A DNA stretch of 64,000 nucleotides from NCBI GenBank assembly GCA_014803435.1, contig JACYFD010000001.1, positions 124,001 through 188,000 on the forward strand, written 5' to 3'. The notes below the pieces were generated by a model that saw nothing but the letters and a program-made list of their open reading frames with translations, had not been told where the DNA came from and made no database searches. The position numbers and the translations under genes are program-made. This document shows, in pieces, positions 43,248 to 50,061 of this stretch (position 1 is its first letter; the number at the start of each line of letters is the position of its first letter). Origin of the DNA: Cellulosimicrobium terreum (lineage in GTDB: Bacteria; Actinomycetota; Actinomycetes; Actinomycetales; Cellulomonadaceae).

Positions 43248-43985
43248 ATGCGATTCACCTCTGAGCAGCGACTCGACGACGGCGTCCTCGAGCGCGGTCT
43301 CACCCACGGCGAGATCCCTGGTGTCCTGTGGACGCCCGCTTCCGCATCGGCCTCCGCGCCCGTGCCGCTCGTCCTGCTCGGCCACCCGGGCGGTCTGCGC
43401 ACGATGTACCCCCGGCTGCTGGGCCGGGCGCGGCGCGCCACCCAGGACGGCTTCGCGGCAGCGGCCGTCGAGCTCCCCGGCAGCGGTGAGCGACCCCGGT
43501 CGGCCGACGCCGAGCAGGCGCGAGCGGACCTGCGCCGCGCGATCGTGTCTGGAGACCCGGTCGACGACGAGATCGTCGACCGGCTGGTCCTCCCGCTGGT
43601 CGAGCAGTCGGTCCCGGAATGGCGGTCCGCCCTGGACGTCCTCCTGTCGCTCCCGGAGATCGGCGGCCCGGTCGGGTTCTCGGGCGGGGTGATCGCCATC
43701 GGCGTCCGGCTCGCACTGGTCGAACCGCGCATCGTGGCCGCCGGCCTCTACGCCGGGAGCTTCGTGCCCCGTGCCACGCTCGACGAGGCCCGTCGGGTCA
43801 CGATCCCGGTGCACGTCCTGCTGCAGTGGGACGACGAGGGGAACGACCGGCAACAGGCGCTCGACCTGTTCGACGCGTTCGGCTCCCGGGAGAAGACGTT
43901 GCAGGCCAACATGGGCGGGCACACCGGCGTCCCCCCGTTCGCAGGCGACGACGCCGCGAGGTTCTTCGTCCGGCACCTGAGGTGA
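43248..43985 (+). CDS. alpha/beta hydrolase (dienelactone hydrolase-like)
   Basis: 245 residues, no signal peptide. Seen: the oxyanion-type VPLVLLGHPGG, the nucleophile elbow GFSGG near residue 143, and the catalytic His in NMGGHTGVPP near the end. A DDEGND stretch (after PVHVLLQW) may supply the acid. Substrate unknown. GAAAGG precedes the ATG. It follows the small peptide frame by 44 bp and stands alone. It resembles the FrsA/DLH subgroup most. Confidence 0.75.
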   Translation: MRFTSEQRLDDGVLERGLTHGEIPGVLWTPASASASAPVPLVLLGHPGGLRTMYPRLLGRARRATQDGFAAAAVELPGSGERPRSADAEQARADLRRAIVSGDPVDDEIVDRLVLPLVEQSVPEWRSALDVLLSLPEIGGPVGFSGGVIAIGVRLALVEPRIVAAGLYAGSFVPRATLDEARRVTIPVHVLLQWDDEGNDRQQALDLFDAFGSREKTLQANMGGHTGVPPFAGDDAARFFVRHLR

Positions 43986-44138
43986 GCGCACAGGACGTCA
44001 CGTCACGTGACGTCGACTCCCGTCAGCTCCTCGGACGCCGGGTGTGCGCCGACGAAGGAGAGGTCGTGCGCGAGGCGGCGCGACGGGGAGCTCGTTCGCG
44101 CTCGTAGGACGTCCCCGCTCGCCTGGTACGTTCGACCG

Positions 44139-44177
44139 ATGCTGAGGTCGGCGGTCGCGCTCCGGGATCGCGCCTGA
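44139..44177 (+). CDS. 12-codon leader peptide coupled to the flavoprotein gene, probably leaderless
   Basis: ATG at 44139 sits exactly 6 bases after TACGTT (44127-44132), a leaderless arrangement. The frame MLRSAVALRDRA ends in TGA that overlaps the ATG of the next gene (TGATG). The next gene has no ribosome-binding site of its own, so re-initiation after this peptide is the likely way it is translated. Confidence 0.4.
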   Translation: MLRSAVALRDRA

Positions 44178-45394
44178 TGAGCACGGCGACCGTCGTCGGT
44201 GGTGGGCCGGCGGGGCTGATCGCGGCGGAGGTGCTGGCCCGGGCGGGTGTGACGGTGACGGTGTACGACCGGATGCCGTCGGTCCCGCGCAAGTTCCTCC
44301 TGGCGGGTCACGGCGGCATGAACATCACGCACAGCGAGGACCGGGTCCCCTTCCTGCGCCGGTATGGCGGCTCGGCCGACGTGCTGGCACCGATGCTCGA
44401 CGTGTTCGGGCCGGCAGACCTGCGCGAGTGGTGCAGCGGGCTGGGCGAGCCGACGTTCGTCGGCAGCAGCGGACGCGTCTTCCCGCGGTCGTTCCGGGCG
44501 AACCCGCTGGTCCAGGCGTGGCTGGCGCGGTTGACTGAGCTCGGGGTGCGGGTCGAGCGACGGCACCGATGGACGGGTTGGGCCGACGACGGCGGGCTGC
44601 GCCTCGTCGACGCCGACGACGCCGCGAGCGCCGTCGCGTCCGACGCCGTGGTCTTCGCGCTCGGGGGAGGGTCGTGGCCGCAGCTCGGGTCCGACGGTGG
44701 CTGGGTCGCCCCGTTCGCCGCTCGCGGTGTCTCGGTGGCGCCGTTGGTCCCCGCGAACGTCGGCGTCCGCGCGGGGTGGAGCGAGATCTTCGCGGAGCGG
44801 TTCGCCGGCACGCCGCTGAAGAACGTCGCACTGTCCGTCCGCGGGGCCGACCGTCCCGCGGCGCGCGGTGACGTGATGGTGACCCGGGCGGGGATCGAGG
44901 GCGGCCCGGTGTACGCGACCGGGGCGGCGATCCGGGACGCACTCTCGGACGGGAGCTGCGTCGTCGAGGTCGACCTGCGGCCCGCTCTGAGCGCCGAGCA
45001 GCTCGCCGAGCGGCTGAAGCGTCGGCGTCCCAAGGACTCCGTCACGAGCTGGCTGCGCCGCGCCGTCGGGCTCGATCCGGTCGGGATCGCGCTGCTGCGC
45101 GAGGCGGGCGCCCTGCCGGGCGACCCGGCGCAGATGGCCGAGCGCATGAAGGCCGCGCCCGTCGAGGTCGTCGACACCATGCCGATCGACCGCGCCATCT
45201 CCACCGCGGGTGGCATCGCGTGGTCGGAGGTCGACGAGACGCTCATGCTGCGCCGGCTCCCCGGCACCTTCGTCGCGGGCGAGATGCTCGACTGGGAGGC
45301 GCCGACGGGCGGCTACCTGCTGCAGGCGTCGTTCAGCACGGGGGTCGTCGCGGCCCAGGGTGCGCTGGACTGGCTCGACCGATCTCGCCCCTGA
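44177..45394 (+). CDS. HI0933/YhiN-family flavoprotein (TIGR03862-like)
   Basis: 405 residues. The FAD-binding dinucleotide fold is at the N-terminus (TVVGGGPAGLIAAEVLARAG), followed by the family hallmark RKFLLAGHGGMNITHSE. Later: ALGGGSWPQLGSDGGW, and the C-terminal FAD contact FVAGEMLDWEAPTGGYLLQA. NAD(P)/FAD-dependent oxidoreductase; the physiological substrate of the family is unknown. It starts at ATG 44177 overlapping the stop of a 12-codon peptide, with no ribosome-binding site. It converges with the small gene at 45410-45580. Confidence 0.85.
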   Translation: MSTATVVGGGPAGLIAAEVLARAGVTVTVYDRMPSVPRKFLLAGHGGMNITHSEDRVPFLRRYGGSADVLAPMLDVFGPADLREWCSGLGEPTFVGSSGRVFPRSFRANPLVQAWLARLTELGVRVERRHRWTGWADDGGLRLVDADDAASAVASDAVVFALGGGSWPQLGSDGGWVAPFAARGVSVAPLVPANVGVRAGWSEIFAERFAGTPLKNVALSVRGADRPAARGDVMVTRAGIEGGPVYATGAAIRDALSDGSCVVEVDLRPALSAEQLAERLKRRRPKDSVTSWLRRAVGLDPVGIALLREAGALPGDPAQMAERMKAAPVEVVDTMPIDRAISTAGGIAWSEVDETLMLRRLPGTFVAGEMLDWEAPTGGYLLQASFSTGVVAAQGALDWLDRSRP

Positions 45395-45409
45395 TCAGGT
45401 CGTCGGACC

Positions 45410-45580
45410 TCAGAGCTCCTCTGGGCGGGTCTCGGTGCGTCGAAGGAGCGTCATCGGTCCGTAGAACGCCACGTCAGCGGACTCGATCCCCTCTCCGACG
45501 GTGCTCTGGGGGCGGGACCCGGCCAGGCTCGCCCAACCTGGGGTGCGGTTCGCCGTGAGGATGTTCTCCAGGAAGTTCAT
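45410..45580 (-). CDS. 56-residue protein of unknown function
   Basis: ATG at 45580 has GAGAGG 6 bases upstream and the frame runs 56 codons to TGA at 45410. The product begins MNFLENILTANRTPGWASLA and ends VAFYGPMTLLRRTETRPEEL. It has an amphipathic head, a Gly/Ser/Pro middle and a charged tail, and no signal peptide or cysteine. I do not recognise a family. The good ribosome-binding site and a composition unlike the Arg/Ala-rich shadow frames support a real gene. It stands alone between two converging/tandem genes, 75 bp downstream of the saccharopine dehydrogenase-like gene on the same strand. Confidence 0.55.
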   Translation of the reverse strand: MNFLENILTANRTPGWASLAGSRPQSTVGEGIESADVAFYGPMTLLRRTETRPEEL

Positions 45581-45655
45581 GGTGCGCCTCTCGTGTGCAC
45601 GGCCCGTCCGGCCGTGTCTTCAGGACGACGAACGAGGGAACGCGATTTCGACACC

Positions 45656-46693
45656 TCAGGACGAAAAGCTGTGCGCGTCCCGGCGCACCTCGAAACCGCC
45701 GACGTCCCGCTGCAGTGCGGCGAGCACGTCGACGGCGTGGAAGGCCTGTCCCGGCGCCGAGGCGCCCACGCCGTGGTGGCGCCCTTCGAGGAGGCGGATC
45801 GCGCCCTCGATGACGATCGGGGCCGTGACGGCGTAGATGTCGCGACCGGCGGCGCTGATCCGACGGGCGTCCGAGCCGCGGGATGCGACGACGTCCACGA
45901 CGAACTGCTGGGCGGACCGCCCGTCCTCGTCGGTCGCGGACGGCGGCGGAGTGGCCTCGTCGTGGAGGTCGTCGAGCGGCGCGGTGTTCAGGTACGAGCG
46001 GAGCTCGCGCACGTGGAGGTGCCGGTGGATCGCGATCACCTCGGAGAAGGGCAGCTCGACGGCGGTCTGCGAGCCCAGGGGTGCGGGGAAGTCCCAGGCG
46101 CGGGTCGGGGCAGGGTCGTCCAGCGGGACCAGCTCGCCGTCGCGGACGACGAGGCGGCGGGTGGTGTTGCGCGCGCCGGTGAGCCTGGTGCCGGCGGTCG
46201 GCCACCAGCGGTCCAGGCCGATCGCGACCTCGACCGCGTCCGCCTGCGTGTCGCCGTCGAGCGCGGCACTGAGGAGCAGGTCGGCCAGACCGCCGTAGAA
46301 CGCCATCGCCGGCACGACCACGACGCCCGCCGCGCGCGCCGGACCGTCGAGCTCGCCGTAGAGGGCCTGCACCGCCGGCTGCTCGGCCGTCACGTCCAGG
46401 TAGTGCGCGCCCGCGGCGACGGCAGCGCGTGCGAGCGGTACCGCCGTGTCCAGGAAGGGGCCCGCACAGTTGATCACGGCGCCGGCACCGTCGATCGCAC
46501 GTCGCAGCAGCTCGGGGTCGTCGAGGCCGACGGCGCGCCGGTCGAGCGCGCCACCATCCGGCACGGCGTCGAGGCGCTCCGCGCTGCGGCCGGCGAGCAC
46601 GGGCGTGAGGCCGCGTCGGAGCAGCTCGTCGACGACGAAACGTCCGGTGTGACCTGCGGCGCCGTAGACGAGGACTCGATCTGTCGTGTTCAT
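45656..46693 (-). CDS. saccharopine dehydrogenase-like NAD(P)-binding protein
   Basis: 345 residues. The N-terminal Rossmann fold is DRVLVYGAAGHTGRFVVDEL, followed by AGAVINCAGPFLDTAVPLA and GAHYLDVTAEQPAVQALY, the pattern of the saccharopine dehydrogenase / trans-acting enoyl reductase family. MAFYGGLADLLL begins the second domain. The reaction is unknown. ATG at 46693 was chosen (an ATG four codons earlier is possible); neither has a ribosome-binding site. It is divergent from a GlxA-type regulator 71 bp away, which probably controls it. Confidence 0.8.
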   Translation of the reverse strand: MNTTDRVLVYGAAGHTGRFVVDELLRRGLTPVLAGRSAERLDAVPDGGALDRRAVGLDDPELLRRAIDGAGAVINCAGPFLDTAVPLARAAVAAGAHYLDVTAEQPAVQALYGELDGPARAAGVVVVPAMAFYGGLADLLLSAALDGDTQADAVEVAIGLDRWWPTAGTRLTGARNTTRRLVVRDGELVPLDDPAPTRAWDFPAPLGSQTAVELPFSEVIAIHRHLHVRELRSYLNTAPLDDLHDEATPPPSATDEDGRSAQQFVVDVVASRGSDARRISAAGRDIYAVTAPIVIEGAIRLLEGRHHGVGASAPGQAFHAVDVLAALQRDVGGFEVRRDAHSFSS

Positions 46694-46729
46694 GCTGGCG
46701 ATCATGGGCGCGTCGAGAATGCCGGACCA

Positions 46730-46757
46730 GTGTCGGGAACGACACGACGCATACAGT
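46730..46757. promoter_or_regulatory. operator-like inverted repeat and leaderless promoter of the GlxA-type regulator
   Basis: GTGTCG-GGAA-CGACAC (46730-46745) is a perfect 6-bp inverted repeat. TACAGT (46752-46757) follows, 7 bases before the regulator ATG. The repeat covers the -35 region and lies between the two divergent genes. Confidence 0.5.
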
Positions 46758-46764
46758 TTCGGAC

Positions 46765-47709
46765 ATGCCCCGGATCGCGCTCGCCATGCATCGGTCGTCG
46801 ATGCTCTACGAGTCCGCGATCGCGGCCGAGATCTTCGGCGTCGACCGCTCCGACCTCGTCCCGGGCACCGCCTGGTACGACCTCGTGGTCTGCACCGCGG
46901 ACGGGACGCCGCACCCGTGGTTGCCGGGCCTGCCGACGGCCACGTTCGCCGAGATCGCCCACGTCGACTCCGTCGTCGTGCCGTCCTCGGACGACCTCGA
47001 CGAGAACCCGGACCCGGAGCTTGTCGCGGCGCTGCGCGACGCGCACGGGCGAGGGATCCGCATCGCGTCGCTGTGCACGGGGACCTTCGTGCTCGCGGCA
47101 GCGGGACTGCTCGACGGCCGGGCCGCGACGACGCACTGGATGCACGCCGACGACCTCGCGCGTCGCTACCCGCAGATCGACGTCCGGGCCGACGTGCTCT
47201 ACGTCGACGAGGGCGACGTGCTCACCTCCGCGGGCAAGTCCGCCGCGCTGGACCTCTGCATCCATCTGGTGCACCGAGACCTGGGCGCGGCCGCCGCGAG
47301 CGGGGTCGCGCGCCGACTGGTCGTGCCGGCACACCGCGGCGGCGGGCAGGCGCAGTTCGTCGCGCCCCCCGAGCTGCCGCGCAGCACCGGCGGGATCGCG
47401 CCGACGCTCGAGTGGGCGCGTGGTCGCCTCGACCAGCCGCTGACCGTGCGCGACCTCGCCGGCCACGCCAACCTCAGCACCCGCCAGCTGGCGCGCCGGA
47501 TGCTGGCCGACCTGCAGGTCCGCCCGCTCGAGTGGCTGCACCAGCAGCGCATCGCCCGTGCGCAGGAGCTCCTCGAACGCTCCGACGCCTCGATCGAGCA
47601 GATCGCGACCCGCTGCGGCCTGGGGACCGCCACCACGCTCCGACGCCACTTCCGCCGCGCCGTCGGCGTCACCCCGACCAGCTACCGGTCGTCGTTCAGC
47701 CTGCGGTGA
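46765..47709 (+). CDS. GlxA-family transcriptional regulator (DJ-1/PfpI domain plus AraC HTH)
   Basis: 314 residues. The N-terminal DJ-1/PfpI-like domain (SSMLYESAIAAEIFGVDRSD; nucleophile-elbow-like SLCTGTFVLAAAGLLDGR near residue 105) probably senses a ligand. The C-terminal AraC/XylS double helix-turn-helix spans about 215-312 (TVRDLAGHANLSTRQLARRM, IEQIATRCGLGTATTLRRHF). No ribosome-binding site; TACAGT 7 bases upstream suggests a leaderless message. Its likely target is the divergent saccharopine dehydrogenase-like gene. It ends 8 bp before the converging DUF6000-like gene. Confidence 0.88.
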   Translation: MPRIALAMHRSSMLYESAIAAEIFGVDRSDLVPGTAWYDLVVCTADGTPHPWLPGLPTATFAEIAHVDSVVVPSSDDLDENPDPELVAALRDAHGRGIRIASLCTGTFVLAAAGLLDGRAATTHWMHADDLARRYPQIDVRADVLYVDEGDVLTSAGKSAALDLCIHLVHRDLGAAAASGVARRLVVPAHRGGGQAQFVAPPELPRSTGGIAPTLEWARGRLDQPLTVRDLAGHANLSTRQLARRMLADLQVRPLEWLHQQRIARAQELLERSDASIEQIATRCGLGTATTLRRHFRRAVGVTPTSYRSSFSLR

Positions 47710-47717
47710 TGGGTCGA

Positions 47718-48215
47718 TCAGCCCGACGACAGCGCGGCGGCCAGGCGGTCGGCGACGTCGAGCATCCCGCGGAGCCTGTCCCGGTCGCGGTCCTGCACGT
47801 CGACGGCCGGGTAGCCCTCGAGGTCCTGGACGGCCGCTGCGACGAACGACGCCGACCCGTACCCCTGGGCCAGGTCCCGCTCGAGGTAGGCGTTCAGCTG
47901 CGGCAGTGCGTCCGGGCCGACCAGGCGCGAGGCCACGACCGCGAGGGGCGGTGCGGTCAACGATCCCGCGCACGCGTCCAGCGCCGTGAGGATCGTGGCC
48001 CCGACGTCGTCACGGTCGCACCCGAGGCTGAACCAGGTGCCCATCACGACGGCCCGCCAGTCGCCCTGGGCAAACAGCCTCGTGACGTCGTCGACCGTCG
48101 CGGTACGTCCGGCGGCGACCAGGGACTCCCAGTGCTCGCCCGTGGAGTCGAGCGCGTTCAGCCCCATCATCGACAGGTAGAACGGCTGGACGAGGCGTTC
48201 CTCGACGGCGTTCAC
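47718..48215 (-). CDS. DUF6000-like protein
   Basis: 165 residues, soluble and alpha-helical. LVQPFYLSMMGLN at the N-terminus, WRAVVMGTWFSLGCDRDDVGA, and ALPQLNAYLERDLAQGYGSA followed by VAAAVQDLE resemble the DUF6000 pattern of an Arm/HEAT-like fold; this assignment is from memory of the family and is moderate. Function unknown. GTG at 48215 lies exactly 6 bases after TACGGT (48222-48227, minus strand), a leaderless start. The longer frame upstream is a shadow of the methyltransferase gene. Confidence 0.65.
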   Translation of the reverse strand: MNAVEERLVQPFYLSMMGLNALDSTGEHWESLVAAGRTATVDDVTRLFAQGDWRAVVMGTWFSLGCDRDDVGATILTALDACAGSLTAPPLAVVASRLVGPDALPQLNAYLERDLAQGYGSASFVAAAVQDLEGYPAVDVQDRDRDRLRGMLDVADRLAAALSSG

Positions 48216-48221
48216 ACCTGA

Positions 48222-48227
48222 ACCGTA
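48222..48227 (-). promoter_or_regulatory. -10 box of a leaderless promoter (DUF6000-like gene)
   Basis: TACGGT on the minus strand, 6 bases before GTG at 48215. Confidence 0.5.
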
Positions 48228-48241
48228 GCGCGCGGCCCGGC

Positions 48242-48898
48242 TCAGGCCCGGCGGAGCTCCGCCCGCCAGGTCGCCCGGCGGCCGGGGAGCACCTCGGTGG
48301 ACACGGCCGTCAGGCCGTCCCGGCCGAACGCCTCGATCTCCGCGCGGGTCAGCGGCCAGGGTGGGCCGTCGTCGTCCTCCTGGTCGGCGGCGAACTGGAC
48401 CACCAGCAGGGTCCCGCCCGGCGCGACCAGGGAGACGACGCCGGCCGTGAGGTCGTCGCGGACGCTGCGGTTCACGGCCTGGACGGTGTAGATCTCGACG
48501 ACGAGGTCGAAGGCCCCGCGCCACTCGCGCGGGAGGTCGAGCAGGTCGCCGACGGCGTAGGTCACCGGCGAGCCCGGGTGGCGCTCGCGGGCCGCGTCGA
48601 CGGCGGCGGGGGAGATGTCGAACGCGGTCGTCGTGTACCCGCTCCGGGCCAGGTGCTCGGCGTCGGCCCCGAGCCCGCACCCGACGACGACGGCGGTCCG
48701 GCCCTCGGTTCGGGTGTCGCGGTCCGGAGCTGCGGTCCAGTCGGCCAGGGCCGGGTGCGGGTCGTCGTGGTCCCACGGCGTCGTGACGTCACCGGCCCTG
48801 GCGGACGTCCAGAGCCGGTCGAACCAGCCGGTCGGGTCGGTCGGGTCGACGTTGCCGAGCCTGTCGGCCTCGGTCTGCCAGGGACGGGGCTCGGCCAT
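48242..48898 (-). CDS. class I SAM-dependent methyltransferase (thiopurine methyltransferase-like)
   Basis: 218 residues. SAM-binding motif I is AVVVGCGLGADAEHLARSGY, motif II region TTAFDISPAAVDAARERHPG, then GDLLDLPREWRGAFDLVVEI. The sequence is closest in style to TPMT/TehB-type small-molecule methyltransferases. Substrate unknown. ATG at 48898 is preceded by TACGGT at 48906-48911 with a 7-base gap and no ribosome-binding site, so it is probably leaderless. The DUF6000-like gene follows on the same strand after 26 bp but has its own -10 box. Confidence 0.82.
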   Translation of the reverse strand: MAEPRPWQTEADRLGNVDPTDPTGWFDRLWTSARAGDVTTPWDHDDPHPALADWTAAPDRDTRTEGRTAVVVGCGLGADAEHLARSGYTTTAFDISPAAVDAARERHPGSPVTYAVGDLLDLPREWRGAFDLVVEIYTVQAVNRSVRDDLTAGVVSLVAPGGTLLVVQFAADQEDDDGPPWPLTRAEIEAFGRDGLTAVSTEVLPGRRATWRAELRRA

Positions 48899-48905
48899 GG
48901 CGTCG

Positions 48906-48911
48906 ACCGTA
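48906..48911 (-). promoter_or_regulatory. -10 box of a leaderless promoter (methyltransferase gene)
   Basis: TACGGT on the minus strand, 7 bases before ATG at 48898. Confidence 0.5.
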
Positions 48912-48948
48912 GCGAGGCGGTGGTCCACCGACAAGGGGCTGGGTGCCC

Positions 48949-49941
48949 TCACGCCCTCCCGTCCGCGCTGGACCCGCGCACCGTCAGGGTGGGCCGGAGC
49001 ACCTCGTGCCGGTCCGTCGTGCGACCGGCGATCCGTTCCGCGAGGAGCGCGACGGCGCGTGCGCCCATCTCCTGCCGCGGCTGGTTGACGCTCGTGAGCC
49101 GAGGGCGCGTGCGCCGGGCGAGGGCCGAGTCGTCGTACCCGACGACGGCGAGCTCGCCCGGGACCCGCAGGCCGCGGTCGAGGCCGTGGTCGAGCACGTC
49201 GAAGGCCTCGACGTCGTTGCGGGCGAAGACCGCGTCGTAGCCGTCAGCCAGCGCGCGGTCGAGCGCCGCCTCGAGCGGGCCGTCGTCGCGGGAGACCACC
49301 CGGATCGAGCCGGCCAGACCGTGCCGGGACATCGCGGCCTCGTAGCCGCTGCGCCGGGCGAGCGCGGCCGGCCGGGTGCCGCTGGTGACGTGCACGATCC
49401 GTGCGGAGCCCCGGGCCACCAGGTGGGAGACGGCGAGGTCGGCGCCGGTCTCGTCGTCGTTGTTCACCGAGTCGATCCCCTGCACGGGGGCGCTGCTGCG
49501 GCCGACCATGACGACGGGCGCGCGTCGCGCTGCCGTGGCGAGCTGGTCCTCGTCGAGCCAGGAGCTGATGACCACGAGGCCGTCGACGTTGAGGCCGAGC
49601 AGGGTGTCGAGGTGCTGGGCCAGCCGGCTCCGGTTGCGCGAGCCGTGCACGAGCAGCACCGCGAGGCCCTGACCGGCCGCCGCCTCCTCGACCCCCTCCA
49701 CGATCTCCGTGTGGTACGGGTTCTCGAGGCTCGAGATGACGACCCCGAGCAGCATCGTCCGCCCCTGGACGAGGCCGCGGGCCAGCGTGTTGGAGCGGTA
49801 GCCGAGGTCGTCGGCGATCAGCCGGATCCGCTCGCGGGTGCGGTCCCCGACGCCGGGATCGCCGCGCAGCGCGAGGGAGACCAGCGACTTCGACACGCCT
49901 GCGCGGGCGGCGACGTCGTGCAGGGTGGGGCGTGGTGTCAC
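48949..49941 (-). CDS. LacI-family transcriptional regulator
   Basis: 330 residues. The N-terminal LacI helix-turn-helix and hinge are complete: TLHDVAARAGVSKSLVSLAL, then YRSNTLARGL. The periplasmic-binding-protein-like core follows (LLGVVISSLENPYHTEIVEG, VDGLVVISSWLDEDQL, AVVGYDDSALARRTRP). GTG at 49941 was chosen as the only start ahead of the helix-turn-helix; AGGAGG lies right next to it, closer than ideal. A perfect LacI-type palindrome lies 30 bp upstream, between this gene and the divergent tandem-HAD/ECF operon, which is the likely target. The effector is unknown. Confidence 0.88.
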   Translation of the reverse strand: MTPRPTLHDVAARAGVSKSLVSLALRGDPGVGDRTRERIRLIADDLGYRSNTLARGLVQGRTMLLGVVISSLENPYHTEIVEGVEEAAAGQGLAVLLVHGSRNRSRLAQHLDTLLGLNVDGLVVISSWLDEDQLATAARRAPVVMVGRSSAPVQGIDSVNNDDETGADLAVSHLVARGSARIVHVTSGTRPAALARRSGYEAAMSRHGLAGSIRVVSRDDGPLEAALDRALADGYDAVFARNDVEAFDVLDHGLDRGLRVPGELAVVGYDDSALARRTRPRLTSVNQPRQEMGARAVALLAERIAGRTTDRHEVLRPTLTVRGSSADGRA

Positions 49942-49971
49942 CCTCCTATGCTGCCATCCGGAGCACCGATT

Positions 49972-49985
49972 CTGGAACGTTCCAG
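49972..49985. promoter_or_regulatory. LacI-type operator between the regulator and the HAD/ECF operon
   Basis: CTGGAACGTTCCAG is a perfect 14-bp palindrome with the central CG step typical of LacI-family operators. It lies 30 bp before the regulator and 76 bp before the HAD gene. Confidence 0.75.
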
Positions 49986-50061
49986 TTCTTCGTCCTCCGT
50001 TCACCCTCCCGTCGTCCACCGGACGACGACCCGTCGCCACCAGTCCTTAGCGTCCGTGCAC

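Noticed and set aside
44000-44013. Palindrome ACGTCACGTGACGT after the hydrolase gene
   Set aside because: Short, no regulator nearby and common in GC-rich DNA; kept only as a note, not as an operator.
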